Notes: generated from the letters alone by a model not told the origin. A DNA stretch of 64,000 bases from an uncultured Clostridia bacterium (GCA_949106495.1 CARYZD010000002.1:62001-126000), one strand, 5' to 3'; shown: positions 35,057-46,200, counted from the stretch's first letter. Made by a program: numbers and translations.

Positions 35057-36274
35057 TTAGTTTTTTATATATTTAATTACAAATTTAGTACCAATTCCTT
35101 CTTTAGATTCAACACCAATATATCCATTTTGCTTTTCTATAATCGATTTAGATAGTGCAAGACCAATTCCAATACTGTCTTCTGAAGCATTAGATGATTT
35201 ATAAAATCTATCAAAAATATGCTTTATATCCTTTTTACTTATTCCTTCTCCATTATCTTCTATTTCAATTTTAGAATATACTTTGTTATCTGATAATGTG
35301 ATTTTTACTGTACTTTTTGAATGCTCAATAGCATTTTTTACTATATTTTGTATTGCCTCTTTATTCCAAGCAAAATCTAATACAACATTTACATTTTCTT
35401 TTGTATTTAGTTTAATAGATATATTTTTAACTTCTGCCATAATCTCAAGATTATTTACTATCTCTTCTAGCATACTATTTAAATTTACATTTTCATCTTT
35501 AAATTCTACTGCTTTAGCATCTATTTTAGAAAGTTTAAGTAATGATTTTATAAGCCAATTCATAGATTCAGCTTTTCTTGACACTTCAAATATAAATCTA
35601 TTTCTTGTTGCTTCGTCCATATTCTTACTTTCATTTAAATTATCTAGTAATATTTGTATTGATGTAAGAGGTGTTTTAAGTTGATGTGATATATCTGATA
35701 CAAGATTATATACCATTTCTTTTTCTTTAAGAGAGTCATCTGTTCTAGATTTTAGCATAACTGTAAGTTTGTATAGTTCATTTTTTAAACTATTTAATTC
35801 ATCTTCTACATTATCTTCAATTTCTAATGTATAGTTTTTATTATTTATATTATCTACATATGTTATTAAATTGTCTATATTTTTCTTCCTATTTAAAATA
35901 TAAAGATAGATTATATAAATTAAAGCTGCATCGGAAACAAATACTACTAACATAATAGCTATTAAAAAGATTTTATTATATTTTTCTAATTCATGTACGC
36001 TAGATATATTTTCATCAAAACCATATTGACTTAAAATACTATCATTATATTTATTAATGTCTGCATTTAATATGTCTAGTACCTCTTCTTCACTAACATT
36101 TGGATATTTATTTTTAATTTCTTCAACTATATTTGCTATTACTATATTTACTTTTTTGTTATATACTTTATTTTGAAAATTAACTATGCCAAAGCATAAA
36201 AACACTGAAATAAAAGTAGATATAATACAAAATATAAATAATAGTCTTGTTTTTTTATTATTTAAAATACTCAT
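35057..36274 (-). CDS. Sensor histidine kinase
   Basis: 405 residues. TM1 about 10-30 and TM2 about 103-126 enclose a 70-residue extracellular domain; HAMP-like region; DHp with phospho-acceptor H197 in SDISHQLKTPLTSI; catalytic domain with NAIEHS (N box), DNGEGI (G1), FDRFYK (F box) and GIGLALSKSI (G2). Pairs with the response regulator directly upstream (1-base gap). Expected to control the ABC transporter next door. Confidence 0.93.
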   Translation of the reverse strand: MSILNNKKTRLLFIFCIISTFISVFLCFGIVNFQNKVYNKKVNIVIANIVEEIKNKYPNVSEEEVLDILNADINKYNDSILSQYGFDENISSVHELEKYNKIFLIAIMLVVFVSDAALIYIIYLYILNRKKNIDNLITYVDNINNKNYTLEIEDNVEDELNSLKNELYKLTVMLKSRTDDSLKEKEMVYNLVSDISHQLKTPLTSIQILLDNLNESKNMDEATRNRFIFEVSRKAESMNWLIKSLLKLSKIDAKAVEFKDENVNLNSMLEEIVNNLEIMAEVKNISIKLNTKENVNVVLDFAWNKEAIQNIVKNAIEHSKSTVKITLSDNKVYSKIEIEDNGEGISKKDIKHIFDRFYKSSNASEDSIGIGLALSKSIIEKQNGYIGVESKEGIGTKFVIKYIKN

Positions 36275-36275
36275 A

Positions 36276-36935
36276 TTAATCTCCTACCCTATATCCAATT
36301 CCTCTTATAGTCTTTATTATATCACCTTTATCCTCTATTTTTTCTCTAATTCTTTTTATATATACTGTAAGTGTATTGTCATTTACAAAATTTCCTGCTA
36401 TATCCCAAATATCATTTAATAGCTTTTCTCTTGTTACTAAAATTCCTTTATTAGAAAATAAATTTAAAAGGATTGTATATTCTAGTTTAGTCAAAATCAC
36501 TTCATTGTCATTATTATATACTCTACCTGAAATAGTATCAATTTTAATATTTTTACATTCTATTACATTAGATTTTCCATTTTGTTTTAATACTCTGTTA
36601 ATTCTAGATACTAATTCTCTATTTCTAAATGGTTTTATTATGTAGTCGTCTGCTCCTAAATCAAAACCTAGCACAACATCTTTTTCTTCATCTCTTGCTG
36701 TTAAAAATATAACAGGTGTTTTACCATTTTCTTTTATATATTTGCATATCTCAAAGCCATCTCCATCAGGCAAAAACACATCAAGTATTGCTATATCATA
36801 TTTGTTTTCCTTTATTTTTACTATAGCATCTTTTTTCGTCATTGCTATATCATATTCAAATTTCTCTTCATCAAATAAGTATTTTAGTCCTAAAATAATA
36901 GTATCATTATCTTCTACTAGTAATATTTTACTCAT
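36276..36935 (-). CDS. OmpR-family response regulator
   Basis: 219 residues. Receiver domain with acidic pocket VEDND, phospho-acceptor D52 in LDVFLPDGDG, Thr in FLTARDEE and Lys in IIKPF; C-terminal winged HTH with LTKLEYTILLNL and VYIKRIREKI. First gene of the pair. Target genes are probably the ABC genes downstream. Confidence 0.94.
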   Translation of the reverse strand: MSKILLVEDNDTIILGLKYLFDEEKFEYDIAMTKKDAIVKIKENKYDIAILDVFLPDGDGFEICKYIKENGKTPVIFLTARDEEKDVVLGFDLGADDYIIKPFRNRELVSRINRVLKQNGKSNVIECKNIKIDTISGRVYNNDNEVILTKLEYTILLNLFSNKGILVTREKLLNDIWDIAGNFVNDNTLTVYIKRIREKIEDKGDIIKTIRGIGYRVGD

Positions 36936-36983
36936 ATAAATTTCTCTCCTTAATTATGAATTATAACACAAGTAAATAGAAAA

Positions 36984-37020
36984 AACTACCATATGATTAA
37001 ATCACATGATAGTTTTATAA
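36984..37020 (-). terminator. Terminator of the DUF5301 gene
   Basis: AAACTATCATGTGATT/AATCATATGGTAGTTT imperfect hairpin after the stop. Confidence 0.55.
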
Positions 37021-37035
37021 TAAACATTAATTTCT

Positions 37036-37449
37036 TTAAAATGAAATATATCTTACTATTTCATTATATTCTTCAGATGATAACTCATATATTCCTTTAT
37101 GTGGCTCTTCTATATAATGTTTCTCATCTTTAGTATATACATATATTTTTTGCTCTGTTCCTTCAAAGCTTATTGTATAATATTCATCAACTTCTGGTAT
37201 ATCTTCTTTACTTGATTTTTTAGTAGTTCTTTTTTCACCATTTATTGAATCTATAGTATATTTTACTATATCATTATTAATTAATTCAACTTTACTACTT
37301 CCATTATTTTTTTCTATTACTATTTTTGATATATTACTTGCATTTTCTATATTAAAACTATATTTTTTACCACCTATAAATAGTTTAAATATTAAAAATA
37401 TAAGTAATAAAGCAATTATTACAACTATAAGTAATCTTTTATTTTTCAT
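37036..37449 (-). CDS. DUF5301-type membrane-anchored protein
   Basis: 137 residues. ATG 37449 chosen for its AAAGGAGA SD; the longer frame adds nine residues without SD. TM at about 5-22, then an extracellular beta-rich domain with SKIVIEKNNGS, KRTTKKSSKEDIPEVDEYYT and a C-terminal HYIEEPHKGIYELS, the pattern I recall for DUF5301. Function unknown. Confidence 0.65.
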   Translation of the reverse strand: MKNKRLLIVVIIALLLIFLIFKLFIGGKKYSFNIENASNISKIVIEKNNGSSKVELINNDIVKYTIDSINGEKRTTKKSSKEDIPEVDEYYTISFEGTEQKIYVYTKDEKHYIEEPHKGIYELSSEEYNEIVRYISF

Positions 37450-37512
37450 ATGCAATCTCCTTTTTTCGACATCCAAGATAACTATACCACAAATACATCA
37501 AAAAGTAAATTA

Positions 37513-38355
37513 TTATTTAGATAAATATTTTTTTAATTCTATTATCTTGTCTTTTGTATCATTTACTCCAAGATTATACATCTCATTTAGAATTTTTTCA
37601 TCTTTTTCTACTCTTTTTATTTTTATATATCTTGAAGGTCTAATTAGAAATACATCTTCCTCATCATTTAAAAATTCTACTTCATCTACAGCCTTATTAT
37701 ATACTTTATATCTTTTCTCCATTGTATCTATAAGTTTGGGATAATCTTTATATTTTACCTTTGCAAGTGTCATATTTGCTTTTCTCTTTCTATATCCTTT
37801 TGGTCTTGTAAGGACAACAATAATCTTATCTAGCCCCATACTCATCATTTTATTTATTGGTATAGCATCTGCAATACCACCATCTAAATATTTATTTCCA
37901 TCTATTTCAATAGGTTTAGATACAAAAGGCATAGAACCAGAAGCTCTAAGATATTCTATCTTTTCTTTTAAATCATCTATTTTTATATATTCTGCCTCTC
38001 CTGTTTTTATATTTGTTACAACAGAGTAAAAATCTTCTTTAGTTCTTTTAAAAGATAAATAATTAAAATCATCAAGAGTTTCTGGGATATCTTTAAAACA
38101 AAATTCTTGATTTAATATATTACCTGTAGTAATTAATGAATATAATCCGAAATATCTTTTATCATTTATATATTTCATATTAAATCTATAAGCTCGTCCC
38201 TTTTGTCTTGATTTATAATTTACACCAAATAAAGCTCCTGCTGATACCGCCATAATACAATCTACTTTAATGTTATTTTCAAGTAAAATATCTAATACCC
38301 CAGCTGTATACATACCACGCATAGCGCCGCCTTCTAATAATAGTCCAACTTTCAT
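37513..38355 (-). CDS. Patatin-like phospholipase (RssA/YqhO type)
   Basis: 280 residues. Oxyanion loop GGAMRGMYTAGV at residues 9-20, nucleophile Ser in AVSAGALFG (first residue of GxSxG is Ala instead of Gly), and catalytic Asp in YLDGGIADAIP. The lipase acts on membrane lipids or acyl esters. Next to it, in tandem, is a TetR regulator gene. Confidence 0.88.
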   Translation of the reverse strand: MKVGLLLEGGAMRGMYTAGVLDILLENNIKVDCIMAVSAGALFGVNYKSRQKGRAYRFNMKYINDKRYFGLYSLITTGNILNQEFCFKDIPETLDDFNYLSFKRTKEDFYSVVTNIKTGEAEYIKIDDLKEKIEYLRASGSMPFVSKPIEIDGNKYLDGGIADAIPINKMMSMGLDKIIVVLTRPKGYRKRKANMTLAKVKYKDYPKLIDTMEKRYKVYNKAVDEVEFLNDEEDVFLIRPSRYIKIKRVEKDEKILNEMYNLGVNDTKDKIIELKKYLSK

Positions 38356-38410
38356 TTTAATTTTCCTCCATATTATGATATTTATTATATCACTAAATAA
38401 TAAGTATTTA

Positions 38411-38989
38411 CTATCTCATTAAACCATTTTTTATTATCTCTAATTCTTCTTTATATTCTTTGAGTCCATTTTCTTTAGATACATTATTATTTAAAATCTC
38501 CATTTTCTTTGCAAAAGTAATCATAGAAATAACTCTAATTGCTGCATATATTTCATATTCGTTATTTAAATTAAACATATTCATATCTATATAATTTTTT
38601 ATTTTAGTAATATCTATTTTTTTTAAGGGCATCAATTTTGTTTCTCTTAAATACTGAAATATATTAATATAATATGAGCTATTTTTCTCTTGCTTTTCTA
38701 TTCTTTTAACTAAATATTTATATGTCGCCTCAAAAACATCTTTTGTTTCTTCTAGTATTTTTAAGTAATTCTCTTCTTCTTTTTCAAATTCCTTTTCTAA
38801 GATATACTTAATTACATCTTCTCTTGTTTCAAAATATTGATAAAAACTTCCTCTTGCAATACCTGAGTCATCAACTATATTTTTGACAGACATACTAATT
38901 AATGGTACTCTTGCAAACTCCTTCTTAACTGCTCTTTCTATTCTTTCTCTTTTATCATTGCTAAGATTATAAAAAGTAAATGTTGGCAT
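38411..38989 (-). CDS. TetR-family transcriptional regulator
   Basis: 192 residues from ATG 38989, which has a GGGGG SD; the frame upstream of it has none. N-terminal HTH: RIERAVKKEFARVP, MSVKNIVDDSGIARGSFYQY and FETREDVIKYILEK. The C-terminal helical domain should bind a ligand. It is divergent from the aminotransferase gene and upstream of the patatin gene. Confidence 0.88.
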   Translation of the reverse strand: MPTFTFYNLSNDKRERIERAVKKEFARVPLISMSVKNIVDDSGIARGSFYQYFETREDVIKYILEKEFEKEEENYLKILEETKDVFEATYKYLVKRIEKQEKNSSYYINIFQYLRETKLMPLKKIDITKIKNYIDMNMFNLNNEYEIYAAIRVISMITFAKKMEILNNNVSKENGLKEYKEELEIIKNGLMR

Positions 38990-39115
38990 TATAATTTCCC
39001 CCTTTAACTTATATAATATATAACATTGTGTCACATTGTCAATGAAAATTTTGTGAAATTTAATAATTTTCATACTTTACTTTTCATTTAATATACTAAT
39101 ATAAGGAGGGATTTA

Positions 39116-40303
39116 ATGATAAAGACAAATAATAACTATTTAAACCTAAAAAATAACTACCTATTTGCAAAAATTGCCAGTGAAAAGAAAAAATATATCT
39201 CTAAAAATAATAGTCTTGAGTTAATAGATTTAAGTATTGGAGACGTCACTTTACCACTAGTTAAATCTGCCACAGAAGGAATTGAAAAAGCTAAAAATCT
39301 ACTGTCTAATATAGAAACATTTGAAGGATATCCTCCTTCTTCTGGACACTCTTTTTTAAAAGAACAAATAATTAATAATGATTACTTTCCAAAAAATATA
39401 TCAATAAATGAAGATGAACTTTTTATATCAGATAGCTCTAAAAGTGATATATCTAATATACTAGATATATTTTCATCAAATCTAACTGTCGCAATTCAAG
39501 ATCCAGTATATCCTGTATATGTTGATTCTAATGTAATGGCTGGAAACAACATAATATATTTTAATTCAATAGAAGAATTAATTCTAAAATTAGAAAACCA
39601 AGAAATTAATTTAGATATATTATATCTTTGCTCACCTAATAATCCTACAGGTGATGTTATAACTAAAGATAATCTAGAAAAAATAGTAATGTATGCACAT
39701 AAATATAACTATATTATATTTTTTGACTCTGCATATGAGGCTTTCATACAAAATAAAGATATACCACATAGTATTTATGAAATAGATAATGCAAAAGATG
39801 TGGCAATAGAGTTTAGAAGCTTTTCTAAAACTGCTGGATTTACTCCAATTAGATTATCTTATACTATAGTTCCTGAGAATATAGAAATTAATAATATATC
39901 TGTAAATTCACTATTTAAAAGGCTAAAAAATACTAAATATAATGGTCCATCTTTTCTTAGTGAATATGCTATATATAATGTGTATAAAACAAATAATCTA
40001 CAAGAATTATATACAAATATAAATTATTATATAGAAAACACCAAACTTCTATTTGACTTTTTTAAATCTAAAGGTTTAATAGATAATAAAGATATAACTG
40101 TTAATTCACCATACGTTTGGATAAAAACAATAGATAATATGAATAGTTGGGACTTCTTCTATTATTTACTAGATAATTTTATGATTCTTGGTACTCCTGG
40201 AAGTGGTTTTGGTAAAAATGGTGAAGGCCATTTTAGATTTACTGGTTTTGGTACAAGAGAAAATACATTAAAAGCAATTGAAAGATTAAAAGATAAACTA
40301 TAA
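39116..40303 (+). CDS. dapL: LL-diaminopimelate aminotransferase-like enzyme (class I/II, PLP)
   Basis: 395 residues, near the DapL length. LIDLSIGDVTLPL, YPPSSGHSFLKEQI, IQDPVYPVYVDSN, CSPNNPTGD, Asp and Tyr of FFDSAYEAFI, and the PLP-binding Lys in RSFSKTAGFTPIRLS fit DapL, which makes LL-diaminopimelate from tetrahydrodipicolinate in one step for lysine and peptidoglycan. dapA is also in this window but not linked. Some positions are divergent, so another aminotransferase of the group is possible. Confidence 0.8.
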   Translation: MIKTNNNYLNLKNNYLFAKIASEKKKYISKNNSLELIDLSIGDVTLPLVKSATEGIEKAKNLLSNIETFEGYPPSSGHSFLKEQIINNDYFPKNISINEDELFISDSSKSDISNILDIFSSNLTVAIQDPVYPVYVDSNVMAGNNIIYFNSIEELILKLENQEINLDILYLCSPNNPTGDVITKDNLEKIVMYAHKYNYIIFFDSAYEAFIQNKDIPHSIYEIDNAKDVAIEFRSFSKTAGFTPIRLSYTIVPENIEINNISVNSLFKRLKNTKYNGPSFLSEYAIYNVYKTNNLQELYTNINYYIENTKLLFDFFKSKGLIDNKDITVNSPYVWIKTIDNMNSWDFFYYLLDNFMILGTPGSGFGKNGEGHFRFTGFGTRENTLKAIERLKDKL

Positions 40304-40315
40304 TGCAAATAAAAA

Positions 40316-40378
40316 TAGATACTATATAGCTTAAATATAGTATCTATTATATAGCTTAAATATAGTATCTATTTATTT
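40316..40378 (+). repeat. Tandem-duplicated terminator hairpin
   Basis: The unit ATATAGCTTAAATATAGTAT plus CTATT occurs twice in a row. Each copy can pair with the upstream ATAGATACTATAT arm, followed by TTATTTTTAT. It looks like a recent 26-27 base slippage duplication in the dapL terminator. Confidence 0.7.
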
Positions 40379-40385
40379 TTATAAT

Positions 40386-40694
40386 TTACAATAACTTAAT
40401 CAAATTTCGTATTCCATACATAATCCTAACTATGTCTATACTATCATTTTTAACTCTGTAAAAAATAATATAATTATCTACTGTCAACTTTCTAATTCCG
40501 ATTTTATTTAATAATTCATCATCTATAACCTCATAGATTTTAGGATTATATTTTAAATTATTTATTTCGTTTCTTATTTTTGATATTAGTTTTTGTGATA
40601 TTTCTGGTTTTTGTAAATCATATTTAATATATTGCTTTATTCCTAACAAATCTTCTTTAGATTCCTTTAAATATTGGATGTTGTATTTCTTCAC
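40386..40694 (-). CDS. RelE/ParE-family toxin
   Basis: 102 residues, GTG start at 40694 with AAGGAAGG upstream. YLKESKEDLLGIKQYI, a central helix with KISQKLISKIRNEINNL, DNYIIFYRV and VRIMYGIRNLIKLL match the RelE/StbE group that pairs with Phd antitoxins. These toxins cleave mRNA at the ribosome. The neighbouring antitoxin gene is frameshifted. Confidence 0.82.
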   Translation of the reverse strand: MKKYNIQYLKESKEDLLGIKQYIKYDLQKPEISQKLISKIRNEINNLKYNPKIYEVIDDELLNKIGIRKLTVDNYIIFYRVKNDSIDIVRIMYGIRNLIKLL

Positions 40695-40709
40695 AAATAA
40701 ACCTTCCTT

Positions 40710-40963
40710 TTATATTTTATCTAATTCTTCATATACTTCTTTTTCAGAACATTTTTCCCCTTTTTCTAAAGAACTTATACCCTTTTCTAGTTCCTTATAT
40801 AACATATATTTTTCTGTTAAAAGTTCATACAATTCAATGCTCATTACTACTAAGTCTCCTGCACCATTTTTAGTAATATATACTGTTTTTTAGTTTGATG
40901 GCAGATTGTAGAAATTTCATTATAATTATTTCGTAAATCAGAACTTGGTCTAATAATTGGCAT
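40710..40963 (-). pseudogene. Phd/YefM-type antitoxin with a -1 frameshift
   Basis: Start ATG 40963 after GGAGG. MPIIRPSSDLRNNYNEIS is the usual Phd opening. The frame breaks at an A6-C stretch (40891-40885): one base is missing relative to the expected KxPVYITKNG. Beyond it, VYITKNGAGDLVVMSIELYE and EKEVYEELDKI complete the antitoxin to the stop at 40710-40712. Unlike the CGG sites, this is a -1 change at a homopolymer. Slippage on the A6 run could still make some full-length protein, otherwise the toxin is unguarded. Confidence 0.75.
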
Positions 40964-41109
40964 AATAAAACACCTCCATTTATATTAGTATCTATATGTA
41001 CAATATTATGTATATATACTTTTTTATATTTTAATTATAATATCTTAATTTTTATATGTAAATAGATTTCTTTACACTTCACAAAACTAGAAAAAGTAAA
41101 TTTTTTTAA

Positions 41110-41150
41110 AATGTCAAAAAAAGTAGCACTTTACTAAAGTGCTACTTTAA
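41110..41150 (-). terminator. Terminator of the glucan synthase operon
   Basis: AAGTAGCACTTTA/TAAAGTGCTACTT stem with T7 on the minus strand, right after the stop at 41154. Confidence 0.85.
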
Positions 41151-41153
41151 ATA

Positions 41154-43205
41154 TTATTTTTTATTATCTGCTAAATAATCTTCTATAACTTTATACATCC
41201 AACCAGATGAGCCTGTATACCAAGTCCAGCCTCCACGTCCTGGATGCTCTTCATTTGAATAAATATCTGCTGCTACTACATATGGCTCAACCATGTAAAC
41301 ATCTGCCTTTTCTTTTGTATCTGAATGAGATATTGGTGTAATCATTTTAAGAATTTCTTCTCCTTTTTTATATTCATTCATTTCAAAATATGCTTTTGCA
41401 AGCCATACAGATGCATGAGTATATTGTCCTCCATTTTCTCTTATACCTGGAACATATGCTCTAATATATCCAGGGTTATTAGCTTCTTCATTATTAAAAG
41501 CTGGATATAAAAGTTTAACTATACCAAGTTTTTTATCTACAAGATATTTATCTGCCGTTTCTAAGCATTTAACTAATTTTTCTTGTACATCTGGATAGTT
41601 TTTCATAGATATTACAGCCCAAGCTTGAGATATTAAATCTACTTTACATTCTTTATTTGAATAAGAACCAAGTACTTGACCATTTTCAAAAAATGCTCTT
41701 ACAAAATGGTCTGTATCCCATGTATTTTCTAATATACTATTTTTTAATTCTTCTATTTTCTTTTCATATAATTTTACAAGTTCGTAATCAAACTTAAGAT
41801 TTGCAAGATAAATAAATTTTTCTAAAACATTCATCATGAAAAATGTTAACCAAACAGATTCACCTCTAATATTACTAAATCCATCATTCCAATCGCCATC
41901 TCCAATTTGTAATATTCCATTTTCTTCATTTACCCTACTCAGTCCATAGTTAATAGCTTTTTTAGCATGCTCATAAACTGTGTCTTTTTTATCTATGCTT
42001 CTGTATAAATCATAAACTTCACGTTGACCATTCATTGGTTTATCTTCTAAATATGGAGTAACTTCATCAAGAACAGAGATATCTCCAGTTCTTGTTACAT
42101 ATTCTGAAAGTACATATGGAAGCCATAAATAATCATCACTAAAATATGTTCTAATTCCAGCTCCACTATGTTCATGCCACCAATGTAGTACATCTCCCTT
42201 TTCAAATTGTTTAGATGAGTTAAGAACTATTTGTTGTCTTGTACGTTCTGGCCAGGTACTAATTAAAGATAGTGTATCTTGCAATTGATCTCTATATCCC
42301 ATTGCTCCACCTGACTGATAAAATCCAGAGCGGGCAAATAATCTGCATACTATAGTTTGATATAATAGCCAACCATTTGCCATTATATTTAGATATTCAT
42401 CTTCAAGTTTCATATTTTTTACTACAAGCTTCTTCCAATAATTAATAGTATTTTTATATTCTCTTTCTATTGCATCAGTACTATCAAAAGAAGAACTAAT
42501 CTTTAATATATCCTCCTGATTTTCAGTACATCCAAGAATTATTGTAAATTCTGATTTTTCTCCCTTTAAAAGCTCAACTTCAACTTCTACTTTATAATTT
42601 TCTTCATCATATATTACATTACATTCTTTACTCTTAGCAACAGTTGTAATATATGTTATACAGTTAGAAAATTCTATACTATAAGGATTTTTCATTTCTA
42701 GACAGTTATCACTTTTCTTGCTAAGAATGTAGTTTCTATTAACATCTTTTGCTACTCCCATTACAGGATCAATAGAATATGATATTTTTACTTTTTTATT
42801 CTCTTTAGACATATTATTTAATTTAATTCTTTGTAATTTAATATTTTCATAGCTAGAAATAAATATATCCATTTCTTTTTGTATTTCATCATCTTCTTGT
42901 TTTACTTTAGTATAACCAAATCCATACACTAAATTATAGTTATTATCGTAAATGCCTTCAAATGTTTCTCCTTGTTTAAAACTAATCCAATCATTACACC
43001 AATTAGAAATTTTAAATCCTTGAGAGTTCTTATAATATGAGTATACAGTACCATAGCTTGAAACTATAGTACCGAAATGCTCATTTGCCATTACATTACA
43101 CCATGGCACTGGTGTTTTTGTATTTAATATATGATACTCATCACCTTTTTGGTTAAATCCACCATACATATTAAAGGCTCTAAGATTTAATGCCTCTTTA
43201 TCCAT
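41154..43205 (-). CDS. GH94-type glucan phosphorylase/processing subunit (C-terminal part of an NdvB-like system)
   Basis: 683 residues. It begins with the GH94 beta-sandwich (RAFNMYGGFNQKGDEYHI, VPWCNVMANEHFGTIVSS), then the (alpha/alpha)6 barrel with GYRDQLQDTL, LHWWHEHSGAGIRTYFSDD and the catalytic-acid region GDGDWNDGFSN. This corresponds to the last 700 or so residues of cyclic beta-1,2-glucan synthases. It has its own GGGAGG SD and follows the 1863-residue ORF by 30 bases; no CGG or frame relation joins them. Likely acts with that protein on beta-glucan chains; soluble (no TM or signal). Confidence 0.88.
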   Translation of the reverse strand: MDKEALNLRAFNMYGGFNQKGDEYHILNTKTPVPWCNVMANEHFGTIVSSYGTVYSYYKNSQGFKISNWCNDWISFKQGETFEGIYDNNYNLVYGFGYTKVKQEDDEIQKEMDIFISSYENIKLQRIKLNNMSKENKKVKISYSIDPVMGVAKDVNRNYILSKKSDNCLEMKNPYSIEFSNCITYITTVAKSKECNVIYDEENYKVEVEVELLKGEKSEFTIILGCTENQEDILKISSSFDSTDAIEREYKNTINYWKKLVVKNMKLEDEYLNIMANGWLLYQTIVCRLFARSGFYQSGGAMGYRDQLQDTLSLISTWPERTRQQIVLNSSKQFEKGDVLHWWHEHSGAGIRTYFSDDYLWLPYVLSEYVTRTGDISVLDEVTPYLEDKPMNGQREVYDLYRSIDKKDTVYEHAKKAINYGLSRVNEENGILQIGDGDWNDGFSNIRGESVWLTFFMMNVLEKFIYLANLKFDYELVKLYEKKIEELKNSILENTWDTDHFVRAFFENGQVLGSYSNKECKVDLISQAWAVISMKNYPDVQEKLVKCLETADKYLVDKKLGIVKLLYPAFNNEEANNPGYIRAYVPGIRENGGQYTHASVWLAKAYFEMNEYKKGEEILKMITPISHSDTKEKADVYMVEPYVVAADIYSNEEHPGRGGWTWYTGSSGWMYKVIEDYLADNKK

Positions 43206-43235
43206 GTTTTCATATACCTCCCATACATATTAATC

Positions 43236-46200
43236 TTATTTATTAAAAAATTCATTAACTGAATCTTCTTTTTTATCCACATACAAGAAATCACTAACAT
43301 CTTTAATAAATCTTCTAGATAAGAATGATAGTAATGTAAGTTCTTGTTTTGTTAAACTATTAAGATTTAATATGTAAATATTACCTTTTGTATAATCCAT
43401 ATATACAGCTCTATCAAGTCTTTGTCTTACATAAGTATATAAAGGTCCATTTTCTTTAATCTTTTCATCAATTATTACAACAATATCTAAATCTATTTTT
43501 CTATTTTTTACATAATCCATAAATCTTATTACTTCTGATATAATACCAGCATCTTTTATATTATCTATATACACTAGTATAATTGGTAAATCTCCAGATA
43601 TTGAGTACTTCCATAATAGTGATTGATTTAAGGATTCATTCCAAAAAGCTTCATTTTCTTTTAAATCTTTTTTACTAAATAAAACTTCTTTTAATATATT
43701 ATTATATATTTCAGCTTTAGTTGGCTCTAGATTTAAATATCTTGCGATAACAGAGTTAAGTTCTGCTGTAAGTTTAAATTGGTCTTCAATTCCTTTTTCA
43801 TTTAAATTTACAATTGCATTAGATATCTTATACTTAGTATCTGATGCACCAACAATATAGTAAAATTCTTGTCTTTCATATGGATCTAGTATTATTTTTC
43901 CTCTAAATGATAATACTGGCCATAATGGATATCTTGTAAGTTCTCCATTATATGCATCCTCATCATTATCATAAAGTTTTTTCTTTTCTGTTTCGAAATC
44001 TTTATCTAGTGTTACTCCAACAAGTCTTGAAAATACGAATATATCGCTCTCACTGTCACTTCTTTTTCTCTTACTTGCAACTAAAGTATCTAATTCTTTA
44101 TCATAATAAGTTTCAATTTGTAAATTTGCAAATGAAGGATGAACAAGATTTGTCATATAGTCTGTCATTGCAGGCTCCATATATGTATTAATTAAAATTT
44201 CACGTTTTTCATTTGTAGTATTATATATACTAACTTTTCTAAGTTCAACATTAAATTCTTGTGAAACACATATATCTGTTGTTACTTCAATTTCACTTGT
44301 TTTAACATAACTTTCTACTTTATTTAATGAACTTATCCATTTACAACTATCTGTGTCTATATTATATTTACTATGAATATTACAATCTGTTGCAGATAAT
44401 GTTTTATTTGCTGTAAGGTCTGTTATGTATATATAGTTTCCTGAGTTATCTACATCACTATAGCTTTGTCTATTTACTATTTTATCTTTATACTTAATAT
44501 ATGAAGCACCTGTATTAGTAACAATAGATGAAAGCCTTGAGCCTCTTAAAAATGCTATATTCATTTTTACACTAGCATCATTTAATGTAGCATACTTTTT
44601 CTCTGCATAAGTATAGCTTACATGAGTTGTATATCTATTTACATCTTTTTGTTTAAATTCATGTTCTTTATCTTTTGTTTTCTTTTGAATCTTAACATTT
44701 ATTCTTTCTCTCTCTTTAAGTAATATTTCAGCAGCTTTAATACTTTCATTACTATGAAATCTATTTCTTACTATTCCATTATTAATATAGTTATTTATAG
44801 CAGTTAAAGTCATACCTTGATGATGTGCCATATATGTTCTAATAACTTCGTTATCTACATTATCATGAAGATGTTCTTTTGTATAATCTATAGACTCATA
44901 AAAACCAAAAGATGAATACATACCAAGTTTTTTTAACTTTTCTAAGTTATCATGAACTTTTTTTGGTGCTAATTCAAGCATTAAAATTGATGCATAAGGT
45001 GCAACAACAAGTGATGAATTCAGTCCTCGTTTAAGTCCAAGCCAAGGAATACCAAAAGATTTATATTGATAATTTAAATCTGTATCTCTTTTTGCATATG
45101 CTGATTCTGAAATTCCAAATGGAACTTTATATTTTTTGGCATATTTCATTTGTGAATATTCACAGAAAAACATTGATTGGTCAATAAGAGTATATTCATA
45201 TGATTTCATAAATAAATATGGCATAAAATATTCAAATGAAGTCCCTGCCCAAGACATAAGTCCTTTATATCCATCAACATCTATCATATTACGAGCAAGT
45301 GCAAACCAGTGTTTTGAAGAAATATCTTTCTTCGCAATTGCTACCATACTTGTTATTCTATTTTCTGACATTAACATATCATAATAACTATCAACAAGTA
45401 CACCTTGCTCTATATCAAAACCAATTGAGAAAAGATTTCGTGACTCAGAATATAATACTTTAAAATCAGTTTCCTCAATAAGTTTATTTGTACATTCAAT
45501 TAAATCGTCAAGAGCATCTGTAAATTTCTCAACATTTGTCCCAGGCATATAATTGTATAATTTATTTCTCTCATTTTTTAAGAATTCTTTTGCGACATAT
45601 AATACTGAAATGAAATTACCACTGTCTACTGTAGACACAAATCTTGGTCTTAATGGTTCTAATGTTTTAATATTATACCAATTGTATAAATGACCATGCC
45701 ATTTTTCAAGTTTAATTATAGTCTTGTATATCTTTACTAATCTTTCTATTGCATTTTCTTTTGTAATGAATCCCAAATCGTATGCATCTATTATTGCCAT
45801 AATTCCAAAACCAATATTTGTAGAAGAAGTTCTATTTGCAATTTTATATCTTCTATTTTCTTGGAAATTATCTGTTGGAAGATAGTTATTAGTATCATTC
45901 ATCATACTATCAAAAAATCCCCATGTTCTTTTTGCAACATCTATAATATCTTTTTCATCTTTTTTATCTAATTTCTTTATCCTTCCAAATAAATGATCTT
46001 TTCCTAAAAGATAAGTTAAAAATGGTGCTAAAGCAAAGGCAAGTGCAATAAATATTTTAAAGTCTATAAATACTATATTACTTGTATTTAAAGCAAGTGG
46101 TACTAGTGCTATAAATAAAGCTACAATTACATTTGATATCATATTTCTATAATAAAATGAAAGTTTATTTTTTGCTTGTTTTTCAAGCATTTCTCCTGTA

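Noticed and set aside
40885..40891. Counting the Phd break as another CGG site
   Set aside because: No CGG is present; the change is -1 at an A6 run.
43205..43236. Frameshift between the two glucan synthase ORFs
   Set aside because: The second ORF has a good SD and start, and there is no CGG or overlapping open frame at the junction.
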